From the NCBI RefSeq assembly GCF_020171625.1, contig NZ_JAIUZY010000003.1, forward strand, positions 62,001 to 126,000: a stretch of DNA of 64,000 nt. Direction: 5' to 3'. Source of the DNA: Salipiger bermudensis. GTDB taxonomy: Bacteria; Pseudomonadota; Alphaproteobacteria; Rhodobacterales; Rhodobacteraceae. The notes beneath the pieces were generated by a model. The model was not told the origin of the DNA, did not search any database, and saw only the letters and a list, made by a program, of their open reading frames with translations. Both the position numbers and the translations under genes were made by a program. Below are positions 15,285 through 23,900 of the stretch, piece after piece; position 1 is the stretch's first letter; each line of letters starts with the position of its first letter.

Positions 15285-17914
15285 TGCGAGACGCCAGCGG
15301 TTCCGAGGTCCGTTCGACCTGCCCCTATTGCGGCGTCGGCTGCGGCGTCCGGCTGAGGGCCGACGGGGATGGCGGGCTGACCGTGCGGGGCGACCCGGAT
15401 CACCCCGCGAATTTCGGCAAGCTCTGCTCGAAGGGCTCGGCCCTTGGCGAGACCGTGGGGCTCGAGGGCCGTCTGCTCGCCCCTCGCATCCACGGCCGCG
15501 AGACCGGCTGGGACGCGGCGCTCGATCTCGTCGCCCGGCGCTTTTCCGAGACCATCGCGCAGCACGGGCCGGAGAGCGTCGGGTTCTACGTCTCCGGCCA
15601 GTTGCTGACCGAGGACTACTACGTCGCCAACAAACTGATGAAGGGTTATATCGGGGCCGCCAATATCGACACCAACTCGCGGCTCTGCATGGCCTCGTCC
15701 GTGGCCGGCCACCGCCGCGCCTTCGGCAGCGATACCGTGCCCGGCACCTACGAGGATCTCGAGGCGGCCGACCTGATCGTGCTGGTGGGCTCGAACCTCG
15801 CATGGTGCCACCCGGTGCTCCACCAACGCATCCTCGCGGCGCGGAAGGCGCGCGGCACAAGGATCGTGGTCATCGACCCGCGCCGCACCGCGTCCTGCGA
15901 CGGGGCCGACATGCATCTCGCGCTCCGGGCCGGCACCGATGCGGCGCTGTTCAACGGGCTGCTCTGCGCCATCCACGAGGCCGGCGCGCTCGACAAGGAA
16001 TTCCTTCAGAGCGTCACCGGCCTTGATGCGGCGCTGAGCGCCGCCCGGCGCGACCAAGACACCGTGACCGGGCTGTCGCGGGCGCAGCTTGACGCGTTCT
16101 ACAGGCTTTGGATCGGAACACGAAAGGTCGTCACCGTCTATTCGCAGGGGGTGAACCAGTCCACCTCGGGCAGCGACAAGGTCAACGCCATCCTCAACTG
16201 TCATCTCGCCACGGGCCGCATCGGCACCCCCGGCTCTGGGCCGTTCTCGATCACCGGGCAGCCCAACGCCATGGGCGGGCGCGAGGTCGGCGGGCTGGCC
16301 AACATGCTGGCCTGCCACCTCGATATCGAGAACGCAGACCACCGCGCCGCGGTGCGCGCGTTCTGGGGCAGCCCGCGCATGGCCCACGCGCCGGGGCTCA
16401 AGGCGGTGGACCTGTTCCGCGCCGCAGGCGACGGCCGCATCAAGGCGCTGTGGATCATCCACACCAACCCCGCCGTCACCATGCCCGAGGCCGACGCGGT
16501 CACCAAGGCGATCTCCGAGTGCGACTTCGTCGTGGTCTCGGACATCACCGCCGCCACCGACACCGCGCGCCTCGCCCATGTGCTGCTGCCCGCCGCGGCC
16601 TGGGCCGAGAAGGACGGCACGGTGACCAATTCGGACCGCACCATCAGCCGCCAGCGCGCCGCCCTGCCGGCGCCGGGACAGGCCCGGCCCGACTGGGAGA
16701 TCCTTGCCGAGGTCGGGCGCCGCATGGGCTGGCACGAGGCGTTCGACTATACCGGACCGGCCGAGATCTTCCGCGAACACGCCGCCCTTTCGGGCCTCGC
16801 CGGCAGGCTCGGGCGCGCGTTCGACATCTCCGCCAAGGCCGCGCTCAGCGACAGCGCATACAGCGCGATGGCGCCCTTCCGCTGGCCCGCCAGCGCCAGC
16901 CGCAGCGGTGGCCGCTTCTTCGCCGACGGGCGCTTCCATCACCCCGACGGCAAGGCACGGATGCTGCCGATCCGCTATCGCGCCCCGGCCTCCACGCGCT
17001 GCGCCGCGTTTCCCTTCCGGCTCAATACCGGGCGTATCCGCGACCAGTGGCACACCATGACCCGCACCGCGCGCGCGCCGCGGCTGGCCGCCCATCTCGC
17101 CGAGCCCTTCCTCGAGATCCACCCCGAGGATGCGCGCCGCCTCGGCATCGCCCCCGCCGATCTGGTGCGGCTCGAGAACCGGCAGGGCAAGGCGATCCTG
17201 CGGGCGCGGATCACCGACGCGGTGGCGCCGGGCGATGTCTTCGCGCCGATGCACTGGACCGGCGAGACCGCGCCGTCGGCCCGGATCGACGCGCTGGTCG
17301 CGGCCCACACCGATCCGGTCTCGGGCCAGCCCGAGAGCAAGGCCAGCACCACGGCGGTGGCACGGTTCGACGCGGCATGGTACGGCTACGCCGTGTCCGC
17401 CACCGAGATCATCCCCAACGCCGCGTACTGGGCCCGCGCCCGCACCCGTGCCGGCTGGCGCGCCGAGCTGGCCGCCTCCGCCCGGCCCGCGGACTGGGAG
17501 GCCGAGGCGCGCGCGCTCTTCGGCCTGCCCGATGCGCCCTGCCAGACGGTGATCGACGCCCGCTGCGGCGTCGCGCGGGTGGCCTTTCACCACGGCGACC
17601 GGCTGATCGCGGCGCTTTTTGCCGGCCCCGAGCCGGTGGCGCTCCGGCGCGACTTCCTCGCCACCCTGCCCGGCACCGAGGCCCCCGACGCGCTCACCGG
17701 CCAGCCCTCCGCCGAGCAACCCGATCCCGGCCCGCTGGTCTGCGCGTGCTTCAATGTCGGGCTGAACACCATCGTCGAGGCCATCGAGACGCGGGGCCTT
17801 CTCAGCGTCGAGCAGATCGGCGCGGCGCTGGAGGCGGGCAGCAATTGCGGCTCCTGCCGGCCCGAACTGGCCGCGATCCTCGCCGCGGCGCAAGCCCGGG
17901 TGGCCGCGGAATGA
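15284..17914 (+). CDS. nasA: Assimilatory nitrate reductase catalytic subunit NasA
   Basis: An 876-residue molybdopterin oxidoreductase reducing nitrate to nitrite. An N-terminal [4Fe-4S] site is formed by CPYCGVGC (residues 13-20) and a fourth Cys in FGKLCSKGS near 49. The bis-MGD domains contain QLLTEDYYVANKLMKGYIG, NTNSRLCMASSV-type and GQPNAMGGREVGG segments. A C-terminal BFD-like [2Fe-2S] module (VCACFNVGL...SNCGSCRPEL, about residues 820-865) would take electrons from an NADH reductase or ferredoxin. No separate electron-transfer subunit gene is present nearby. The start overlaps the nirD stop, and the stop overlaps the next gene's start (ATGA at 17911). Confidence 0.95.
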   Translation: MRDASGSEVRSTCPYCGVGCGVRLRADGDGGLTVRGDPDHPANFGKLCSKGSALGETVGLEGRLLAPRIHGRETGWDAALDLVARRFSETIAQHGPESVGFYVSGQLLTEDYYVANKLMKGYIGAANIDTNSRLCMASSVAGHRRAFGSDTVPGTYEDLEAADLIVLVGSNLAWCHPVLHQRILAARKARGTRIVVIDPRRTASCDGADMHLALRAGTDAALFNGLLCAIHEAGALDKEFLQSVTGLDAALSAARRDQDTVTGLSRAQLDAFYRLWIGTRKVVTVYSQGVNQSTSGSDKVNAILNCHLATGRIGTPGSGPFSITGQPNAMGGREVGGLANMLACHLDIENADHRAAVRAFWGSPRMAHAPGLKAVDLFRAAGDGRIKALWIIHTNPAVTMPEADAVTKAISECDFVVVSDITAATDTARLAHVLLPAAAWAEKDGTVTNSDRTISRQRAALPAPGQARPDWEILAEVGRRMGWHEAFDYTGPAEIFREHAALSGLAGRLGRAFDISAKAALSDSAYSAMAPFRWPASASRSGGRFFADGRFHHPDGKARMLPIRYRAPASTRCAAFPFRLNTGRIRDQWHTMTRTARAPRLAAHLAEPFLEIHPEDARRLGIAPADLVRLENRQGKAILRARITDAVAPGDVFAPMHWTGETAPSARIDALVAAHTDPVSGQPESKASTTAVARFDAAWYGYAVSATEIIPNAAYWARARTRAGWRAELAASARPADWEAEARALFGLPDAPCQTVIDARCGVARVAFHHGDRLIAALFAGPEPVALRRDFLATLPGTEAPDALTGQPSAEQPDPGPLVCACFNVGLNTIVEAIETRGLLSVEQIGAALEAGSNCGSCRPELAAILAAAQARVAAE

Positions 17915-18873
17915 CCTTTGGCGCCCATGTCCGCACGCTGGGGCGCGGCCCCGGCCGGTCGCGCTCGCTGAGCCGCGAGGAAGCGGTCGATGCGATGCGG
18001 CTCATGCTCTCGGGCGAGGCCGACCCGCACGCCATCGGCGCGCTCCTGATGCTGATGCGGATGAAGGGCGAGACCGCCGACGAGATCGCGGGCTTCGCGC
18101 AGGCGGCGCAGGACAGCCTGCCCGCCCTGCCGCGCCCGGCGCTCGACTGGCCCTCCTATGCCGCGGGGCGCACCCGCGGCCTGCCGTGGTTCCTGCTCTC
18201 GGCCCGGCTGGTGGCCGATGCCGGCCACCCGGTCCTGATGCATGGCTGGAACGGCGCCGACGCGGCGGTGCGCTCCGGCCTCTCCGCCGCCGGCATCCCG
18301 GTGGCAGACGACCCCGGCGAGGCCGCTGTCCTGATAGAGCGCCACGGCATCGCCTACCTGCCGCTCGAGCAGCTCTCTGCGCCGCTCTTCCGCCTGCTGC
18401 GCCTGCGCGACGTGCTGCACCTGCGCTCCTGCGTGAACACCGTCTGTCGGATGCTCAACCCGGCGCGGGCCACGGCCTCTGTGCAGGGCGTGTTCCACCC
18501 GCCCTATCGCCTGCTGCAGGCCGATGCGGGCGCCATCCTCGGGCTCGACGCGCTCACCGTGATCAAGGGCGGCGGCGGCGAGTTCGAGCGCCACCCGGCC
18601 AAGGCGATCGCCGGCTTCGGCCTGCGCGCGGGCGCCGCGTGGGAGACGAGCTTTCCCGCCCTCCTGCCCGAGGCCACCCGCCGCCTCGACGATGGCGAGA
18701 GCGATCCGGCGCTGCTGTCGCAGCTCTGGTCCGGCCAGCGCGACGATCCCTTCGCCGAGGCGGTGGTGCTGGGCACCGCCGCGCTGGCGCTCGACACGCT
18801 GGGTCAGGAGGCGCCCCTCGAGGCGGCCCGTGAGCTCTGGCAGGCGCGCCGCGCCACGCGACCGGCGCTCTGA
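17911..18873 (+). CDS. TrpD2/YbiB-like 'glycosyl transferase family' protein
   Basis: A 320-residue homologue of anthranilate phosphoribosyltransferase-like proteins of the TrpD2/YbiB type. It has the small N-terminal helical domain (SREEAVDAMRLMLSGEADPH) and segments like LMHGWNGADA, LRSCVNTVCRMLNPARA and VIKGGGGEFERHPAKA. In this family the PRPP and anthranilate residues are altered, and the E. coli member binds nucleic acid rather than making tryptophan. Its ATG overlaps the nasA stop, so it is translated as the last gene of the nitrate operon. Its role there is unknown. Confidence 0.82.
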   Translation: MTFGAHVRTLGRGPGRSRSLSREEAVDAMRLMLSGEADPHAIGALLMLMRMKGETADEIAGFAQAAQDSLPALPRPALDWPSYAAGRTRGLPWFLLSARLVADAGHPVLMHGWNGADAAVRSGLSAAGIPVADDPGEAAVLIERHGIAYLPLEQLSAPLFRLLRLRDVLHLRSCVNTVCRMLNPARATASVQGVFHPPYRLLQADAGAILGLDALTVIKGGGGEFERHPAKAIAGFGLRAGAAWETSFPALLPEATRRLDDGESDPALLSQLWSGQRDDPFAEAVVLGTAALALDTLGQEAPLEAARELWQARRATRPAL

Positions 18874-18922
18874 GGCGCGGCGGGTCTTGGCCCGCCCCGC
18901 CCCGAGCCTGTATCCTGATCCC

Positions 18923-19513
18923 ATGCCCGCGAATCTGTTCGACAGCTTCCCCCTGCGCCCCGCCCGCGTCCACGAGGTCTGCGGCCCCGGCGCCAGCAGC
19001 TTCGCCGCGATCCTCGCGGCGCAGGGGTCTGGCCCGGTGCTCTGGGTGCGCCCGGCCTGGAGCGCCGAGATGCTGACCCCGCAGGGCCTGTCGCGATTCT
19101 TCGATCCCGCCCGGCTGCTGATCGCCGAGGCGCCCTCGCCCACCGATGCGCTGGCGGTCACCGAGGAGGCGCTGCGCGACGGCGCGGTGCCGCTGGTGGT
19201 GACCGAGATCACCAAGCCGCTCGACCTGCGCCAGGGCCGCCGGCTGCAGCTCGCCGCCAAGACCGGCGACAGCACCGGACTGTGCCTGATCCCCGAGGGC
19301 ATGGGCAGCAACGCCGCCGAGACCCGCTGGCGCGCCGCCCCCCGCCTCGCTTCCGCCGAGGAGGCGGACTCGACAGCGCTGCGCTGGGAAATTATAAAGA
19401 ACAAATCAGGAACACTGGGAACCTGGGATGTTCTTTGGACAGACACGGCGCATCGTCTCCATGTGGTTTCCCCGGTTGCCGAGCGACCGGGTTCTGCGCG
19501 CGCGTCCGGTTGA
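18923..19513 (+). CDS. imuA: ImuA family SOS mutagenesis protein
   Basis: A 196-residue RecA-like accessory protein (ImuA) of the ImuA-ImuB-DnaE2 translesion mutasome. Visible matches are VHEVCGPGASSFAAILAAQ near residue 16, GPVLWVRPAW, LIPEGMGSNAAETRW and the conserved tail RWEIIKNKSGTLGTWDVLW. The 3' end is unusual: codons 158-167 (GAA ATT ATA AAG AAC AAA TCA and following) are AT-rich and unlike the rest of the gene. This stretch carries a promoter-like sequence and a LexA-type box. It overlaps imuB by 86 bases. No LexA box was seen upstream of the gene itself. Confidence 0.88.
   Translation: MPANLFDSFPLRPARVHEVCGPGASSFAAILAAQGSGPVLWVRPAWSAEMLTPQGLSRFFDPARLLIAEAPSPTDALAVTEEALRDGAVPLVVTEITKPLDLRQGRRLQLAAKTGDSTGLCLIPEGMGSNAAETRWRAAPRLASAEEADSTALRWEIIKNKSGTLGTWDVLWTDTAHRLHVVSPVAERPGSARASG
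19370..19398 (+). promoter_or_regulatory. imuB: Candidate internal promoter for imuB-dnaE2
   Basis: TCGACA (19370-19375), 17 bases, then TATAAA (19393-19398), lies inside the imuA coding sequence about 30 bases before the imuB ATG. The local codon usage is AT-rich compared with its surroundings. A LexA-type box starts at the next base. Confidence 0.6.
19399..19413 (-). promoter_or_regulatory. LexA box (GTTC-N7-GTTC on the minus strand)
   Basis: GAACAAATCAGGAAC is GAAC-N7-GAAC, the exact reverse complement of the alphaproteobacterial SOS box GTTC-N7-GTTC. It follows the TATAAA -10 element directly, so a bound repressor would cover the start of transcription of imuB. A third GAAC follows at 19419-19422. 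Confidence 0.65.
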
Positions 19514-20924
19514 GGCGCCCTTCGCGCTGGTGCAGACGCAGGCCAATGCCGAGCGGCTGTTCTGCCTGAACCCGCGGGCCGAGGCCGAGGGGCTGCATGG
19601 CGGCATGGCGCTGGCGGATGCGCGGGTCTACTGCCCGGCGCTGCTCACCGCGCCGGCCGAACCGGGGCGCGACGGGCGGTTTCTCGCGGCGCTGCGGCGC
19701 TGGGCCACACGCTACTGCCCCTGGGTCGGGATCGACGGCGCCGACGGGCTGGTGCTCGATGTCACCGGCGCCACCCATCTGCATGGTGGCGAGGCGATGA
19801 TGCTGGCCGACATGCGCGCCCGCGCTGCCCGCGCCGGGCTGGCGCTGCGGCTCGGGCTGGCCGACAGCCGCGGCGGCGCCTGGGCGCTGGCGCGCTTCGG
19901 CGAGGGCGTGGCGCCGGCGGGCGATCCGCTGGCCGCGCTCGGGCCGCTGCCGGTGGCGGCGCTGCGGCTCGAGCCCGCGGTGGTGACGGCGCTGCAGCGG
20001 CTGGGGCTGCGCACGATCGGCGATCTCGCCGCCAGCCCGCGCCCGCCGCTGACCCGGCGCTTCGGCCCCGCCCTGCTGGCCCGGCTCGACCAGGCGCTGG
20101 GCGCGCTGCCCGAGCCGGTCACCCCCGCCGCCGAGCCGCCGCATTACGGCATCCGCCTGAGCCTGCCCGAGCCCATCGGCCTCACCGAGGACGTGATGGC
20201 CGGCACCGAGCGCCTGCTCGAGCGGCTCTGCGCGCAGCTTCTGGCCCGCGAGGCCGGCGCGCGAGTGCTCGAGCTGAGCCTGCGCCGGGTCGATGGCGGC
20301 CAGTCCCGGGTCGAGCTGCGGCTGGCCAGCCCGATGCGCGAGGCGGGCCGCATCCTGCCGCTGTTCCGCCGCGGCGTGGAGACCGCCGAGGCCGGCTTCG
20401 GCATCGACCAGCTCCGGCTCGAGGCGGTGGTGGTCGAGGATCTGCCGGTGCAGCAGCTGGGCGGGCCGGTGACGGCCCACGGCGCCCCCGCCCATGGCCC
20501 GGCGCTCGACGATCTGGTGACCCGCATCGGCAGCCGCATCGGGCTCGAGAACATCCGCCGCCTCTTGCCCGCCGACAGCCACATCCCCGAGCGCGCCTTC
20601 CTCGTCGCCCCCGCCGCCTTCTCGCCCCCCGCCACCGGCGGCTGGCCGGCGCCGCGGCCGCGCCCGCTGCGGCTGTTCCCGCCCGAGCCCATCGCCGCCC
20701 ACGGCCCCCGCCCGCCGCGCCGCTTCCGCTGGCGCGCGCTGCAGCTTGCCACCGCCCGCGCCACCGGCCCCGAGCGCATCGCGCCGGAATGGTGGCTGCC
20801 CGACGACGCCTGGCGCCACGGCACCCGCGACTACTGGCAGATCGAAACCGACGCGGGCCGCCGCCTGTGGCTATTCCACACCCCGCAGGCCCCGGGCTGG
20901 TTCGTGCACGGAGAGTTCCCGTGA
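19428..20924 (+). CDS. imuB: ImuB, Y-family polymerase-like mutasome subunit
   Basis: A 498-residue Y-family (DinB/ImuB) protein. It starts MFFGQTRRIVSMWFPRLPSDR and has LVQTQANAERLFCLNPRAEAEGL, WVGIDGADGLVLDVTGATHLHGGE, LGLADSRGGAWALARFG and a little-finger region (IRLSLPEPIGLTEDVMAGTERLLERLC). ImuB proteins lack the full acidic catalytic triad of active polymerases and act as a hub linking ImuA, DnaE2 and the beta clamp. It begins inside imuA, and its stop (GTGA at 20921) overlaps the candidate GTG start of dnaE2, so translational coupling is likely. Confidence 0.93.
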   Translation: MFFGQTRRIVSMWFPRLPSDRVLRARPVEAPFALVQTQANAERLFCLNPRAEAEGLHGGMALADARVYCPALLTAPAEPGRDGRFLAALRRWATRYCPWVGIDGADGLVLDVTGATHLHGGEAMMLADMRARAARAGLALRLGLADSRGGAWALARFGEGVAPAGDPLAALGPLPVAALRLEPAVVTALQRLGLRTIGDLAASPRPPLTRRFGPALLARLDQALGALPEPVTPAAEPPHYGIRLSLPEPIGLTEDVMAGTERLLERLCAQLLAREAGARVLELSLRRVDGGQSRVELRLASPMREAGRILPLFRRGVETAEAGFGIDQLRLEAVVVEDLPVQQLGGPVTAHGAPAHGPALDDLVTRIGSRIGLENIRRLLPADSHIPERAFLVAPAAFSPPATGGWPAPRPRPLRLFPPEPIAAHGPRPPRRFRWRALQLATARATGPERIAPEWWLPDDAWRHGTRDYWQIETDAGRRLWLFHTPQAPGWFVHGEFP

Positions 20925-23900
20925 CCACCGCCCCGGCCCCAACGGACCTCGGGGGCCTCCGCCCTGCACGAGTGGAGACTGCGCTCGCCCTTGTCATCCC
21001 CTCCAAACGCCCCGCTCTTCTCTACGTCCCAAATACTCCGGGGGAGTCCGCCCCCGGCGGACGGGGGCAGCGCCCCCGATTCCCCGCGCCATCCGCTCCC
21101 CCTATAGTCTCGCCCCCGAAAATCCTCCGGCAAGGCCCCCTCACCTTGCCATCCCTCACGAACGCCCCGCTCTTCTCTGGTTCCAAAATACCTCGGGGGA
21201 GTCCGCCCCCGGCGGACGGGGGCAGCGCCCCCAATCCCCCTCGCCACCCACAGGCCGACGGCAGGGACAGCACAAGCGACAAGGACGCTCCTCTTCCCAC
21301 CGCATATGCCGAGCTCTGCGTCACCTCGAACTTCACCTTCCTCACCGGCGCCTCGCATCCCGAGGAGCTGGTGGCGCGCGCCACCGAGCTCGGGCTCTCG
21401 GCACTGGCGATCACCGACCGCAACTCGCTGGCCGGCGTGGTGCGCGCGTGGTCGGCGCTGAAGACCCTGCGCGAGGAGGCCGAGCAGGCGCTGCGCATCC
21501 GCTCGACCGAGCGCACCGATCCGTGCTCGCGCCAGCCCGAGGCCGGCACGCGGGAGATCGCCGTGCGCGCCGGCCTGCTGCTGCCGCGGCTGATCTCCGG
21601 CTGCCGGCTGGTGCTCGAGGACGAGCCGGTCGAGTGGCTGGCCCTGCCCACCGACCGCGCCGCCTACGAACGGCTGTCGCGGCTGCTGACGCTGGGCAAG
21701 CGCCGGGCCGAGAAGGGCCGCTGCCAGCTGCATCTCGCCGATCTCGAGGCGCATGGCCGCGGCCTGATCCTGATCGCCCTGCCGCCCGACGACCTGGCCC
21801 AGGCCACGACCCCGCTGCGGCGCCTGCAGCGGCGCTTTCCGGGCCACGTCTTCCTCGGCGCGCCGCCGCGCTATGACGGCTCCGACCAGGCGTGGTTCGA
21901 CGCCTGCGCCCGGCTGGCGCTTCGGATGAACACGCCGATGGTGGCGGTGGGCGACGTGCTGATGCACCGCGCCGCGCGGCGCCAGCTCGCCGACGTGCTG
22001 ACCTGCCTGCGCGAGGGCTGCACCATCGACGCCATCGGCACCCGCGCCCTGCCCAATGCCGAGCGCCGGCTCAAGCCCGCCGCCGATATGGCCCGGCTCT
22101 ACCGCCGCCACCCCGCCGCCCTGCGCCGCACGCTGGAGATCGCGGCGCGCTGCGCCTTCGACCTCGGCGAGCTGAGCTACGAGTATCCCGACGAGATCGC
22201 CGATGGCGAGACGCCGCAGGCGCGGCTCGAGCGGCTGGCCCATGCCGGGCTCGAGCGGCGTTATCCCGAGGGCGCGCCGGACAAGGTCTTCGACCTGATG
22301 GCCAAGGAGCTGCGGGTCGTCGAGGAGCTGGGCTTCGCGGCCTATTTCCTCACCGTGAACGACATCGTCGCCTTCGCCCGGTCGCGGGGCATCCTGTGTC
22401 AGGGGCGCGGCTCGGCGGCGAACTCGGTGCTGTGCTACCTGCTCGGCATCACCGATGTCAGCCCCGACCTGATCGGCATGGTCTTCGAACGCTTCATCTC
22501 GCGCTACCGCGGCGAGCCGCCCGACATCGACGTCGATTTCGAGCATGAGCGGCGCGAGGAGGTGATCCAGTGGATCTACGAGAAATACGGTCGCCACCGC
22601 GCCGGGCTCTGCGCCACGGTGATCCATTTCCGCACCCGCGCCGCGATCCGCGAGGTCGGCAAGGTCATGGGCCTGAGCCAGGACGTGACGGCGGCGCTCT
22701 CGGGGCAGATCTGGGGCCAGTCCAACGGCGGCGCCGATCCCGACCGCATCCGCGAGCTCGGGCTCGATCCCGGCGACCGGCGGCTGGCGCAGACCATCGG
22801 CCTCATCGGCGAGATCATCGGCTTCCCGCGCCACCTGAGCCAGCACGTGGGGGGCTTCATCATCACCCGGGGCCGGCTCGACGAGCTGTGCCCGATCGAG
22901 AACGCGGCGATGGAGGGCCGCACCGTCATCGAGTGGGACAAGGACGATATCGACGCGCTCGGCATCCTCAAGGTCGACGTGCTCAGCCTCGGGATGCTGA
23001 CCTGCATCCGCAAGGCCTTTGCCCTGCTCGAGCAGCACGAGGGCATCACCCACACGCTCGACACCGTGCCGCAGGAGGACACGGCCACCTACCGGATGCT
23101 GCAGAAGGCCGACGCGGTGGGCGTGTTCCAGGTCGAGAGCCGGGCGCAGATGAACTTCCTGCCCCGGATGAAGCCCGCCACCTTCTACGATCTGGTGATC
23201 GAGGTCGCCATCGTCCGCCCCGGCCCGATCCAGGGCGGCATGGTGCAGCCCTATATCCGCCGCCGGCAGGGCCTCGAGCGACCCGAGCCCTTCGGGCCGG
23301 CGCTGTCGGAGGTGACCCGCAAGACCCTCGGCGTGCCGCTGTTTCAGGAGCAGGCGATGCAGATCGCCGTGGTCGGCGCCGGCTACTCGGCGGAAGAGGC
23401 CGACCGGCTGCGCCGCTCGCTGGCCTCGTTCCGGCGCATGGGCACCATCGGCGAGCACCGCGACCGCTTCACCCGCGGGATGCTCAAGAACGGCTACACC
23501 CGCGAGGCCGCCGAGCGCTGTTTCACCCAGATCGAGGGCTTTGCCGATTACGGCTTCCCCGAGAGCCACGCCGCGGCCTTCGCCATGCTCACCTATGTCT
23601 CGTCCTGGCTGAAATGCCATCATCCGGCGATCTTCGGCTGCGCCCTGCTCAACTCGCAGCCGATGGGGTTCTACGCCCCGGCGCAGATCGTCCGCGACCT
23701 GCGCGACCACGGCATCGAGCTGCGCCCGATCTGCGTCAACCACAGCCAGTGGGACAACGTGCTCGAGCGGCGTGCCGACGGCAGGCTGGCGCTGCGGCTG
23801 GGCTTTCGCCAGATCAAGGGTTTCCGCGAGGAGGATGCCGGCTGGATCGTGGCGGCGCGCGGCAACGGCTATCCCGATCCCGAAAGCCTGTGGCTGCGCG

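Noticed and set aside
15212-17893. Minus-strand frame of 893 codons opposite nasA
   Set aside because: It is an antisense shadow of nasA; the plus-strand product has all expected cluster and cofactor motifs.
18873-18930. LexA box upstream of imuA
   Set aside because: I looked for GTTC-N7-GTTC or its complement in this gap and found none; the only match is inside imuA at 19399-19413.
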